Positions 16,744-24,920 are shown, numbered from the stretch's first letter. The stretch is 64,000 nt of DNA from DATDAH01 sp963823495 (GCA_963823495.1 CAWGLV010000001.1:744001-808000); one strand, 5' to 3'. Notes: generated by a model not told the origin, from the sequence alone. Numbers and translations are program-made.

Positions 16744-16764
16744 TGGCACACCGGGTGCCAACAG
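16744..16764. promoter_or_regulatory. Second TetR-type operator, at the tetR promoter
   Basis: TGGCAC (16744-16749), a 5-bp spacer, then GTGCCA (16755-16760) continuing ACAG. The right half GTGCCAACAGCC matches the right half of the dehalogenase operator GTGTCAACAGAC at 10 of 12 positions, with the same 5-bp spacer. Confidence 0.65.
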
Positions 16765-16771
16765 CCGTCGG

Positions 16772-17560
16772 TCAGGCATGGCGCAGGTAGGCGTCGAGAC
16801 CGCCGAAGTGGCGGTGCTCACCCCCCGCGGAGACGACCAGGGCCGGGTTTCCCCCGGCCTCGATGGCGGCCGGGTCGGCGGCGGCGGCGAGGACCATCGC
16901 GGTGGCGGCGTCGGGGGCCAGCACCGTCACCGACCCGAGGGCGGTGGTGGGCCGGTCGACGGTCACCGCCGCGCCCTCGGCCAGGCCCAGCTGGGCCAGC
17001 GGCGGCCGGTCCGGCCCATCAGGATCCCCGACGTCGACGACCCAGGCCCGACCCTGCCCGACGGTGCCCGCGAGGCGCCGCGCGCCGCCCACGTCGACCA
17101 CCGCGCCCTCGGCTCCGGCGTCGACGAGGGCCTCGGCCACGGTGTCGGCCGCCCGGGCCCGGGCCAGGTCATCGAGGTCGAGCACCGCGTCGTCGGACAC
17201 CGAGACCCGGGTGAGGACGGCGTTGAGGACGAGGCCCGCGCTGCCGACGGCACCGTGGGTCGCCTCGGCCGCCGCGACGCTGGCCTCCACCAGGGCGTAG
17301 GTGTCGTCGTCGAGCGGGACCGCCGCCCCACCCGAGCGCTCCAGTTGGGCGACGAGGCTGTCGGGCTGCTCGGGGTTCCACTTGCGGTCGAGGTCGTCGA
17401 GGAGCTGCCGGGCGTCGATGAGCAGGGCCGGGCCGCCGCCGCGCACGGCCAGTCGGACCGAGGTGCCCAGCGCGTCGACGTCGAGTCGGGACCAGCCGTG
17501 GTCGCCCAAGGCGCCGGCGACGGCGCTGGGTTGGTTCGGGGCGGGGGTCAGGCGAGCCAC
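16772..17560 (-). CDS. Degenerate ApbE-like protein
   Basis: 262 residues, related to the FAD:protein FMN transferase at 18227-19204. Shared parts are the N-terminal LGTSVRLAV, the helix LLDDLDRKWNPEQPDSLVAQLERSGG and the VDVGG strand. The catalytic signatures are lost: DLGGIAKG has become DLDDLARA, NLGGD has become DVGGARR, and the H-x-x-D-P-x-T-G motif is absent. It is probably not an active transferase and may bind flavin or the true enzyme. It is separated from the upstream operon by a large hairpin (17589-17642). GTG start at 17560. Confidence 0.72.
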   Translation of the reverse strand: MARLTPAPNQPSAVAGALGDHGWSRLDVDALGTSVRLAVRGGGPALLIDARQLLDDLDRKWNPEQPDSLVAQLERSGGAAVPLDDDTYALVEASVAAAEATHGAVGSAGLVLNAVLTRVSVSDDAVLDLDDLARARAADTVAEALVDAGAEGAVVDVGGARRLAGTVGQGRAWVVDVGDPDGPDRPPLAQLGLAEGAAVTVDRPTTALGSVTVLAPDAATAMVLAAAADPAAIEAGGNPALVVSAGGEHRHFGGLDAYLRHA

Positions 17561-17588
17561 GCCGGGAGGCTACGTCCCCTCGCCCCCG

Positions 17589-17642
17589 CCGTTCTGGGCC
17601 CTCTCCCCTGTTGTGGGGTACAGGGGGGAGGGCCCAGAACGG
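17589..17642. terminator. Large hairpin between ferric-reductase-like and ApbE-like genes
   Basis: Two 23-nt arms (17589-17611 and 17620-17642) pair fully with a single G-T wobble around an 8-nt loop TGTGGGGT. The arms begin CCGTTCTGGG and end CCCAGAACGG. It starts 13 nt after the ferric-reductase-like stop, so a strong terminator or processing site is likely. Confidence 0.75.
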
Positions 17643-17654
17643 GAGGATGGCGGG

Positions 17655-18230
17655 TCAGGCGTCCTGGGGGACCCGGGTGCGGGCCGCGACGGGGATGCGG
17701 CTGGCCTTCTTGGGGCCGATCTCGCGGTAGAGCAGGAAGAACACCGTGAGGGCGGCGACGCCGAGCGTGGTCCAACGCAGGGCCGTGGTGGTGGCGTCGG
17801 TGCCGGCGGTGAACAGGTGGACGGTGGTCATCACGGCCACGGCGTAGGAGGTGAGGTGGATCCGGCGCCACCACACCTTGGGGATGCGCTTCATCAGCAG
17901 CGACGTGACCTCGATGCCCAGGAGCAGCCAGAAGGCGACCACGCCCCAGGTCACGGCGCCCGTCTTCCACGAGGAGGCGAACGGCACGAGGAGGTCGGCC
18001 AGGCCGAAGTGCACGTAGTTGTCCGCCACCAGGGCACCCAGGTGGATGCCCGTGAAGAGCACGGTGAGGCCCCCCAGATGGCGGTGGAGGTCGAGGAGCC
18101 ACGGCGCCTTGGGGTTGGGCCCCAGGGCCCGGGTGGCCAGCGCGATGCCCCAGAGGACCGACGCCAGCGCCAGGGCCCAGGCGACGACCCCGGCCGAACG
18201 GGACACGTACCACCAGAACTGCTCGTTCAT
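17655..18230 (-). CDS. Ferric-reductase-like transmembrane protein (heme b)
   Basis: 191 residues with about five or six membrane helices. H51 and H63 on one helix (LHRHLGG..LFTGIH) and H125 and H138 on another (IHLTSYAV..TTVH) are spaced as paired heme ligands, as in ferric-reductase/NOX-type and MsrQ membrane domains. It lacks the FAD/NADH-binding part, so electrons must come from a quinol or a partner. Its ATG overlaps the apbE stop by 4 nt. It likely passes electrons across the membrane to an exported flavin or metal-binding partner. Confidence 0.85.
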   Translation of the reverse strand: MNEQFWWYVSRSAGVVAWALALASVLWGIALATRALGPNPKAPWLLDLHRHLGGLTVLFTGIHLGALVADNYVHFGLADLLVPFASSWKTGAVTWGVVAFWLLLGIEVTSLLMKRIPKVWWRRIHLTSYAVAVMTTVHLFTAGTDATTTALRWTTLGVAALTVFFLLYREIGPKKASRIPVAARTRVPQDA

Positions 18231-19204
18231 CGTTCGTGCTCCTCGAACCCACCGACCCGGTGGCTGGACCCGTCGTCGGTGATGAGGAGGCCGGGGACAC
18301 CGGCGGACCGGAGGATCCCGAGGCCGTCGTCGAGGCCGGCCACGAGGGCCACCTTGGCCAGGATCTCGGCCTCGGTCGCCTCCTGGGTGATGACCGTGAC
18401 CGCGCGGACGTCGGTGGTCGCCGGGGTGCCGGTGGCGGGATCGATGAGGTGGTGACGCTCCTCGCTCCCGACCGCCCAGCGGCGTCGGGCCCGGGAGCTC
18501 GTCGCCAGCGCGCCGGTGGCGAGGTGGACCTGGGTGACCGACCGCCGGGGGTCCCGCGGGTCGTCGATGGCGATGGGGAAGGCGTGGCCCTCCGCCAGGG
18601 CGCCCACGATGCGGAGGTCGCCGCCGAGGTTGACCAGGGCCGAGTGGGCGCCGGCGACGAGCAGGTCGGCACCGACGAGATCGGCGGCTCGACCCTTGCC
18701 GATGCCGCCGAGATCGAGGTGGGTCCCGGCGGGCAGGGTCACCCCTCGGGATCCCCGGTCCAGGACGATGTCGGCGCAGCCCCGTGAGGGGCGGGGACCG
18801 GGGTCCGGGGAGGGTCCGGGTCCGGTGCCGATCCGGTCGAAGGGCCGGTCGTAGCCGGCCTGCACCATCGCGTCGTGGACGGTGGGATCGAAGCGGTGGC
18901 CCGAGCCGTGCCAGGCGTCGACGGCGGTCACGATCAGGTCGAAGGTCTCGTCGTCGACCACCACCGCGTGACCTGACGCCCGGTTGAGCCGGCTCAGGAG
19001 GCTGTCGGGGCGGAAGCGGCTCCAGCGCTCCTCGAGGTCCTCGATCCGCGCTCGGGCGTCGATCAGGAGGGTGGGGTCCTCGGTCAGCACGGCGAGGTGC
19101 ACGTCGGTGCCCATGGCCCGGAACCGGAGCTCGGCCCAGCCGAGCGTCCCGAGGCCGGGCCCCGGTACGGCGGGCCGGGCCGGAGCCGCTGGTGCGGGCA
19201 CCAT
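18227..19204 (-). CDS. apbE: FAD:protein FMN transferase (ApbE)
   Basis: 325 residues. It covalently attaches FMN from FAD to Ser/Thr of exported proteins. Motifs: RAMGTDVHLAV, DLGGIGKGRAADLV, NLGGDLRIVG and HHLIDPATGTP (Mg2+-site Asp) are all intact. Residues 1-25 are Pro/Ala-rich (VPAPAAPARPAVPGPG) rather than a clear lipobox, so its location is uncertain. The ATG follows the stop of the upstream gene by 1 nt, and its own stop overlaps the next start, giving a tight operon. No FMN_bind-domain substrate is encoded nearby. Confidence 0.92.
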   Translation of the reverse strand: MVPAPAAPARPAVPGPGLGTLGWAELRFRAMGTDVHLAVLTEDPTLLIDARARIEDLEERWSRFRPDSLLSRLNRASGHAVVVDDETFDLIVTAVDAWHGSGHRFDPTVHDAMVQAGYDRPFDRIGTGPGPSPDPGPRPSRGCADIVLDRGSRGVTLPAGTHLDLGGIGKGRAADLVGADLLVAGAHSALVNLGGDLRIVGALAEGHAFPIAIDDPRDPRRSVTQVHLATGALATSSRARRRWAVGSEERHHLIDPATGTPATTDVRAVTVITQEATEAEILAKVALVAGLDDGLGILRSAGVPGLLITDDGSSHRVGGFEEHER

Positions 19205-19205
19205 C

Positions 19206-19631
19206 TCAACTGCCGCCCGAGGTGCTGGGCGGGGGTGCGGGCGCCGGGGCCGGTGCGGGCGACGCACTGACGGCGCCGGTGCTCGACGACGATGACGACG
19301 AGGACGACGAGGACCCGGAGTAGCCCGAGGACCCGGAGTAGCCACCGCCGCTCGGGACAGGGACATAGCGCCGCTGGACGATGACGATCTCCGGACGCGG
19401 CAGGCGGGGCGCGGTCGACGGGGCCACGGTGGCCGGGGGGACCGTCGTGGCGACGGCCTCCGACGGTGCCTGGCCGAGGGCCATGCCCAGCACCATCCCG
19501 AAGGTGGCGCACACGGCCAGGCCGGACGCGGCGATGCGAGAGTCCATGGCCGTCTTCCGCCGGCGGCCCCGCCCCGCCCGAGGAGGGTGGTCGGGCGGGG
19601 CGGGGCGGTCAGGGGGGACCGGGTCAGTCAT
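19206..19631 (-). CDS. Small membrane-anchored Ser/Pro-rich protein of the ApbE operon
   Basis: 141 residues from an ATG that overlaps the preceding gene by 8 nt; a second ATG at 19547 would give a 113-residue form starting at MDSRIAAS. One hydrophobic segment (ASGLAVCATFGMVLGMALG) near residue 35 can anchor it outside. Then come a TV/P-rich linker, a short strand EIVIVQRRYVPVP, a Gly/Ser run and an Ala/Pro tail ending STSGGS. It looks like the protein at 19624-20064 in layout. Candidate ApbE acceptor; not recognised as any named family. Confidence 0.7.
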   Translation of the reverse strand: MTDPVPPDRPAPPDHPPRAGRGRRRKTAMDSRIAASGLAVCATFGMVLGMALGQAPSEAVATTVPPATVAPSTAPRLPRPEIVIVQRRYVPVPSGGGYSGSSGYSGSSSSSSSSSSSTGAVSASPAPAPAPAPPPSTSGGS

Positions 19632-20064
19632 CGTCGCCGTGGTCGTCGTTCACGTCGTCGCCGTGGTCGTCGTCGGAGGGGCCGTCGTCGTGGTCGTCGA
19701 CCTGCCCGTCGTCGTGGTCGTCGACCTGGCCGTCGTCGTGGTCGTCGTCGACCGACGCGGCGGGGCTCGGTGCCGGAGCGGAGCCCGACCCTCCGGAGGA
19801 CTCGGCGTAGCCGCTCGAGGAGGAACCGCTCCCGCCGGTGGCGACGGGGATGTCCTCGACGACCACCCGGACACGGGGCTCTCGCCGGGTGGGTGTCGGC
19901 GCGGCCTCGCGTTGGGTGGCGGGCTGGATCTCGGTGACGGTGAGATCACCGACGGGACCGGTGTCGGAGCTCAACAGGCCCATGTTCACCGCCATGGCGG
20001 TCCCGGCCATGGCGAGGGTGGCGGTCATCGTTCCGGCGACTACGAGGGCTCGACGTCGATCCAT
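19624..20064 (-). CDS. Exported Asp/His-rich protein heading the ApbE operon
   Basis: 146 residues. It has an N-terminal signal/anchor (ALVVAGTMTATLAMAGTAMAV), a middle strand RVRVVVEDIPVATGG, a Gly/Ser stretch, then ~45 residues of repeated VDDHDDGQ-type units ending in DDD. The acidic/histidine tail could bind metal cations outside the cell. First gene of a run of four tightly spaced genes leading to the ferric-reductase-like protein, and divergent from the two-component system. GGAG lies in the leader (TCTCCAA complement) before the ATG. No known family recognised. Confidence 0.72.
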   Translation of the reverse strand: MDRRRALVVAGTMTATLAMAGTAMAVNMGLLSSDTGPVGDLTVTEIQPATQREAAPTPTRREPRVRVVVEDIPVATGGSGSSSSGYAESSGGSGSAPAPSPAASVDDDHDDGQVDDHDDGQVDDHDDGPSDDDHGDDVNDDHGDDD

Positions 20065-20202
20065 TGGAGGGTTCTCCTTGGTGGGGGGATGCGGTCAAGG
20101 TACGAAGGGACCTCCCAGCGACCGTCCAGGGTCGGGTAAAGGCTTGGCAAAGTCCGATCGTCCCGGTCGGGCAGACAGGCGGCCACGTGCCACCGTGGGG
20201 GG

Positions 20203-20619
20203 ATGAGGGTGCTGGTCGTGGAGGACGATGACTCGATCGCCGAGCCCCTGGTGACCGGTCTGCGCCGGGAGTCCTTCGTCGTCGATCGGGTGGCGACCGG
20301 TGCCGCCGCGCTGGCCGCCGGCCCCTGTGACATGGTCCTGCTCGACCTCGGGCTGCCCGACATCGACGGCTACGAGGTCTGTCGAAGGCTGCGGGCGGTG
20401 TCCGATGTCCCGATCATCGTCGTCACCGCTCGGGGCGACGAGGTGGACCGTGTGATCGGGCTGGAACTGGGGGCCGACGACTACCTGGTCAAGCCCTTCG
20501 GGCTCCGGGAGCTGGTGGCCCGGATCCGGGCGGTCGCCCGACGCTCGGAGGGCCGGGTGGCGGTCCCGGACCAGCGCCGGGTCGGAGGTCTCGAGCTCGA
20601 CGTGCGGACCCGCGGGTGA
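20203..20619 (+). CDS. Response regulator, receiver domain (split from its DNA-binding domain)
   Basis: 138 residues. A complete receiver: acidic pocket EDDD, phospho-acceptor Asp in VLLDLGLPDIDGYE, the T in IIVVTARG and K in DYLVKPFG. The frame runs into the inter-domain linker (GGLELDVRTRG) and stops at TGA 20617-20619, whereas OmpR-type relatives continue straight into the winged helix. The DNA-binding half follows in another frame and overlaps by 4 nt. One additional G in the GGG run at 20614-20616 would restore a single protein. Confidence 0.88.
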   Translation: MRVLVVEDDDSIAEPLVTGLRRESFVVDRVATGAAALAAGPCDMVLLDLGLPDIDGYEVCRRLRAVSDVPIIVVTARGDEVDRVIGLELGADDYLVKPFGLRELVARIRAVARRSEGRVAVPDQRRVGGLELDVRTRG

Positions 20620-20861
20620 CGGTGGACGGCTCGGAGGTCGAGCTGACCCGAAAGGAGTTCGACCTGCTGGCGCTACTCGTGGAGGAGCCGGGGGCGATCC
20701 GGACCCGCGCCGAGATCATGGAGTCGGTCTGGGATGCCCACTGGTACGGGCCGACCAAGACCCTCGACGTGCACATCGCCGCGCTGCGCCGGAAGCTGGG
20801 CGACCCCACGCTGATCGAGACGGTTCGCGGGGTCGGATTCCGGACCGCCGAACCGGCCTGA
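20616..20861 (+). CDS. OmpR-type DNA-binding domain, second half of the split response regulator
   Basis: 81 residues of OmpR/PhoB winged helix: VTVDGSEVELTRKEFDLLALLVEEPG, then RAEIMESVWD and the recognition/wing segment KTLDVHIAALRRKLGD ... TVRGVGFR. GTG at 20616 overlaps the receiver's TGA (GTGA). It may be translated separately by coupling, fused by a -1 shift, or be the product of a sequencing error. The histidine kinase follows 6 nt later. Confidence 0.85.
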   Translation: MTVDGSEVELTRKEFDLLALLVEEPGAIRTRAEIMESVWDAHWYGPTKTLDVHIAALRRKLGDPTLIETVRGVGFRTAEPA

Positions 20862-20867
20862 GCCGAC

Positions 20868-22244
20868 ATGACCCGGCGGTTCGTGCTGGCCTTTCTGGGC
20901 GTCACCGTCCTGGTCCTGCTGGTCCTGGTCGTCCCCTTGGGGATCAGCGCCTCCGACCGGGAGAGGGATCGGCTCACCCTCGACCTCGAGCGGGACGCCC
21001 GGGTGCTCGGGTCCTTTGCCGAGGACACGCTGGAGGGCCTGGCCGACGAGGACCTGCAGCGGGTCGCCGACGACTATGCCGAACGCACGGGCGCCCGGAC
21101 CTTGATCGTCGGTGCCCGGGGTCGGGTTCTCGGTGACTCCGACCCGGTCGAAGGGGCGGGCAACTACCGGGCCCGGCCCGAGATCGCCGACGCGCTCAAC
21201 GGTCAGCTGACCGCCGGGGTCCGTCGGTCCGACACGCTCGACACCGACCTGCTCTATGTGGCGGTCCCGGTGGCTTCGGGCGGTGAGGTCCACGGCGTGG
21301 TGCGTCTGACCTACCCGACCCATGAGGTCGACGAGCGCGTGAACCGCGTCTGGCTGACCCTCGGGGGTGTGGCCGCGGTGTCGCTCCTGGCGGCCGGGCT
21401 GATCGCCGTGGCCCTGGCCCGGTCGGTGACCCGCCCCTTGCGCGAGTTGCAGACGGCGGCCACCGCCCTCGGGGCCGGCGACCTGAGCGCCCACGCCCCC
21501 GACGACCACGGCCCGCCGGAGGTGCGGGCCCTGGCCCGGGCGTTCAACGACACCTCCCGCCGCCTCGAGGAGCTGATCGGGGCCCAGGACGCCTTCGTGG
21601 CCGACGCCTCCCACCAGCTCCGGACCCCGCTCACGGCCCTCCGGCTCCGGCTGGAGAACCTGGAGGCCGATGCCGAGCCGACGGCCGCCGACGAGCTGGT
21701 CGCGGCGTTGGAGGAGGGCGACCGCATGTCCCGTCTCGTCGACGGGCTGCTGGCGCTGGCCCGGGCCGACAAGGCGGCGTCGATGGCGACGGCTTCGGCA
21801 CTGGACCTCCGGGCGCTGGTGGAGGAACGACGGGACACCTGGCTCCCGGTGGCGGAGGAACGGGGCGTCGAGGTGGTGGTCGACCCCGGTCCCCGTCTGC
21901 GAGGCCTGGCCACGCCCGACCGGGTGAGTCAGGTGCTCGACAACCTCCTGGACAACGCCCTCGAGGTCTCCCCGGAAGGTGCCACGGTCCGCCTGAGCGT
22001 GGTGGCCACGCCGACAGGTCCGGCGATCCACGTGGCCGACCAGGGCCCCGGGATGACCCCCGACCAGCGGCAGCGGGCCTTTGACCGCTTCTGGCAGGGG
22101 CCGGAGGGCACCGGCTCCAGCGGCCTGGGCCTCGCCATCGTGCAGAAGCTGGTCCAGGCCGACGGTGGCCACGTGGACCTGCGCGAGGCCCCGGGCGGTG
22201 GTCTGGACGCCGTGGTGCAACTCCCCCCGGCGCCCGAGCGCTGA
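20868..22244 (+). CDS. Sensor histidine kinase
   Basis: A 458-residue membrane kinase of the OmpR-partner class. TM1 is near residues 5-27. An extracytoplasmic sensor of ~130 residues (ARTLIVGARGRVLGDS) resembles a PDC/sCache-like domain. TM2 is near 160-182, followed by HAMP (TRPLRELQTAATALGAGDLS). The H-box is VADASHQLRTPLTAL, the N-box DNLLDNALE, then DQGPGM and GSSGLGLAIV. It forms an operon with the response regulator and faces the ApbE/ferric-reductase operon, so control of that operon is the natural inference. Confidence 0.94.
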   Translation: MTRRFVLAFLGVTVLVLLVLVVPLGISASDRERDRLTLDLERDARVLGSFAEDTLEGLADEDLQRVADDYAERTGARTLIVGARGRVLGDSDPVEGAGNYRARPEIADALNGQLTAGVRRSDTLDTDLLYVAVPVASGGEVHGVVRLTYPTHEVDERVNRVWLTLGGVAAVSLLAAGLIAVALARSVTRPLRELQTAATALGAGDLSAHAPDDHGPPEVRALARAFNDTSRRLEELIGAQDAFVADASHQLRTPLTALRLRLENLEADAEPTAADELVAALEEGDRMSRLVDGLLALARADKAASMATASALDLRALVEERRDTWLPVAEERGVEVVVDPGPRLRGLATPDRVSQVLDNLLDNALEVSPEGATVRLSVVATPTGPAIHVADQGPGMTPDQRQRAFDRFWQGPEGTGSSGLGLAIVQKLVQADGGHVDLREAPGGGLDAVVQLPPAPER

Positions 22245-22351
22245 GCGGACGGGCGCTCCTCGAGACCGATCCCCGACGTGGATTCGCCGCGCGGCGCGTC
22301 CCTACGGCGATCGGCCCGGTCGTTCGCGCCCAGGGGTGGCGAACGCGCCGC

Positions 22352-23414
22352 TCAGAGCAGGGCGAAGGGGTCCAGGTCGTCGATGGCCGCGAGGCTGCGG
22401 CGGAACATGGTGAGGAACATGGTGTCGGCCCGTTCGGACCGACCGGCGGTGGCGTACGCGACACCGAGCACGGTGATCAGCGGTCCCTGGAGGACGCCGA
22501 GCCGGTAGTCCTCGAACGCGGTCGCCTCCGGGTAGTCGGCCCCGACGACGCCGTGGCCGAGCAGGGCCTCACGGTAGGCGGAGACGACGGCTTCCTCGTG
22601 GGCTCGGCGGTCCTCCACCTCGAGGCTGGTCGCGCAGAAGTAGGCCAGGTCCCGCCCCGGCTGGCCGACGGACAACGTCTGCCAGTCCACCGCATGGACC
22701 TCGCCGTCGGGATGGAACAGGAGGTTGTCCAGTCGGTAGTCCCCGTGGCCGAGCGCGAAGCGTTCGGCCCGGGCGGTAATCCAGGTGGGGACGACGTCCA
22801 CGAACCGGCGCAGGGTGCCCTCGCCGTCGTCGTCGATCTCGGCCCGGTAGCGATCCACGAAGATGTCGACCGCTGACGCGAAGACGCTGCCGAGGAAGGC
22901 GGCGTCGTCCGCGCCGACGCGGTTGAGCCCGGGGTGGTCATACAGGGTCGCGTCGCACCATCGAGGGCCGTGGAGGCCGGCCAGGTTGACCGCTGCGGCC
23001 ACGGCCGCCGCGGGCGAGCAGCCCGCGACCTGGTCGCCGGGCTCGGCCGGGGCCAGGTCGTCGAGGAGCAGCGTGAACACGGTCGGCGTCGTCGCTGATC
23101 GCCCCGAACCAGCAGCGGGGCGTGGCCACCGCGACGGTGGGGGCCAGGTCGAGGTAGAAGGTGACCTCGTTGCGGTAGCCGTTGGACACCATCGACCGGT
23201 CCTCGCCCGCGCCCATCTTGGCCACGAGGGTCGCCGGCAGGGGACCCTCGCCCGCCAGGTGGAGCCGGTAGTTGGCCCCGACCTGGCCGTGGCCGATCGG
23301 CTCGGTGCGAACGTCGCTGACGGTGACCGGGTGTCCGCCCTGGCGGAGGGCCACGGTCAGCCACGCCGGCGACAGGTCCTCGGGCCGGTCGACCGGCCCG
23401 ACGTCGTCGCTCAC
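22352..23414 (-). pseudogene. Frameshifted APH/ecdysteroid-kinase-like phosphotransferase
   Basis: The N-terminal part (GTG 23414 to ~23082) reads LSPAWLTVALRQGG ... LVAKMGAGEDRSMVSNGYRNEVTFYLDL; the C-terminal part is in another frame from about 23080 and reads FTLLLDDLAPAEPGDQ ... LGHGDYRLDNLLF ... AVDWQTL with the HGD and DW catalytic motifs. The two parts join seamlessly at DDADRV/FTLLLDDL, so one extra or two missing bases around 23082 split an otherwise complete ~350-residue kinase. GTG overlaps the stop of the LLM gene (GTGA). Either a recent pseudogene or a sequencing indel. Confidence 0.85.
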
Positions 23415-24452
23415 CGGGTCGCCCGGTAGGCGTCGACCACCGGCGCCAACTCGGTCGGGGTGGCCCCGTGGAGGATGACGGCGTCGGCCCCGAGGTCGAA
23501 CTGGCTCCGGACCGTGGCCACGCACTGCTCGGGGGACCCGGTGGCGGCGGGCGCCAGCCAGTCCTCGGGGATCAGGCCGGCGATGTGCTCGAGCTGGTCG
23601 GTGGTGGCCTTCTGGTCGATGCCCCCGGCGAAGGTGGCCACCATCTCGTCGGCCCGGAACGCCTCGAGCGGGGCCGGGTCCCAGTCGTTGGTGGCCACCA
23701 TGAGGTCGCCGTAGCCCTGCAGGTAGGTGGCCATGCGGCCGACGGTCTTGCGCAGGCGGAGGTCTTCGGGGAGGTGGTCGCCGACGGTGGCCAGGCAGGA
23801 CCAGACCCGGACCGAGCGCCGGGTCCCGTCCGGCCTGCTCGGCCGCCTCCTTCACGGTGCGGACGCAGCGCTCCAGGGTCTCGTCGGTGAAGAAGGTGTG
23901 CAGGACGACGTCGTCGAAGGCCCGTCCGCCCAGCGCCAGGGACTGCGGGCCGAACGCCGTGAGCAGCAGGGGGATGTCCTCGTCGAACTCGGCCCCGAGG
24001 TGCAGCAGCGGCCAGGTGCCGGCCGGTCCGTCGTGGCCGAAGATGACCTCGCCGTGCCAGAGGCGGCGCATCAGGCCGGCGAAGTCCTCCATCTGGGCCG
24101 TGGTGACCCGGGGGATCCCGTAGAGGTCCTGGAGGGGGGCGATGCCCCGACCGATGCCGAGGGTGAACCGCCCGCCGGTGAGGCGGTGCATCGTGGTGGC
24201 GTAGGAGGCGGTCACCATCGGGTGGCGGGTGTTGTGGTTGGTGGCCGCGGTGGCGATCCGGATCTCGCTGCTCACCGCGGCGGCCGCCCCGGACAGGGTC
24301 ACCGCCTCCTTGATGTTGTACCGCTCGGAGATGAACGCCGTCCCGAACCCCATGGCCTCGCCGTCGCGCACCTCGTCGAGGAGCTCGGCCGGCGACTCCG
24401 GCGCTCCGGCCAGTGCGTAGAACCCCAGCTCGGTCAGGCGTTCGTCAACCAT
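23411..24452 (-). pseudogene. Frameshifted LLM-class F420-dependent oxidoreductase
   Basis: TIM-barrel flavin/F420 oxidoreductase. The first frame (24452 to ~23800) reads LGFYALAGAPESPAELLDEVRDGEAMGF ... RFTLGIGRGIAPLQDLYG ... LLLTAFGPQSLALGGRAFDDVVLH. The last ~130 residues continue in another frame: RVWSCLATVGDHLPEDL ... MATYLQGYGDLMVATNDWDP ... LGADAVILHGATPTELAPVV. One extra or two missing bases near 23,795-23,805 (in CTCGGTCCGGG on the minus strand) break the frame. Everything else, including a coupled downstream phosphotransferase, looks normal. Confidence 0.85.
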
Positions 24453-24524
24453 GCCGCGATCCTCACATCCCGACGGGTCCCGGCCAAACGGCCGGGTCCG
24501 GGTGGTCCCTGCGGGATGGTTGGG

Positions 24525-24920
24525 TCAGCTCCGGCCGACCTCGATCTTGCGCTTCGTGGGGGCGGGGGCGGCCCCGGAGGGCACGCGCACCTCGAGCACC
24601 CCGTTCGTGCAATCGGCGGTGATGGCGTCTTCGTCCACGCCGGTCGGGAGCACGATCGAGCGGGAGAAGCTGCCGTAGCGGAACTCGGAGCGGAACCGAC
24701 CGTCCTCTTCCTCCTCAGACTTCTCTTCACGCTCGGCCGACACGGTGAGGACGCCGTCGTGGACCTCGACATCGACGTCCTCGGGGTCCACGCCCGGCAC
24801 CTCGGCCCGGATCACCAGATCGTCGCCGTCACGCTTCTCCTCGACCCGCAGCTTGTCATCGAACAGGTCAGACCAGCCGGGGACATCGGGGAAGTCGAGC
24901 AACCTTCGCACGAGGGTCAT
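24525..24920 (-). CDS. Hsp20 / small heat-shock protein
   Basis: 131-residue alpha-crystallin-type chaperone that holds unfolding proteins. The alpha-crystallin domain runs from DKLRVEEKRDGDDLVIRAEVPGVDPEDVDVEVHDGVLTV through GSFSRSIVLPTGVDEDAITADCTNGVLEVRVP, with the C-terminal I-x-V anchor KRKIEV. AAGGAGG precedes the ATG at 24920. Single gene; no HAIR or CIRCE element is visible in the 165-bp upstream gap. Confidence 0.95.
   Translation of the reverse strand: MTLVRRLLDFPDVPGWSDLFDDKLRVEEKRDGDDLVIRAEVPGVDPEDVDVEVHDGVLTVSAEREEKSEEEEDGRFRSEFRYGSFSRSIVLPTGVDEDAITADCTNGVLEVRVPSGAAPAPTKRKIEVGRS

Noticed and set aside
19624..19790. Tandem DNA repeat as a non-coding element
   Set aside because: The repeats are codons of the Asp/His-rich tail of an exported protein with an N-terminal signal and operon context.
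20673..22220. Long minus-strand frame opposite the histidine kinase
   Set aside because: Shadow of the kinase gene; His/Gln/Gly-rich with no family motif.
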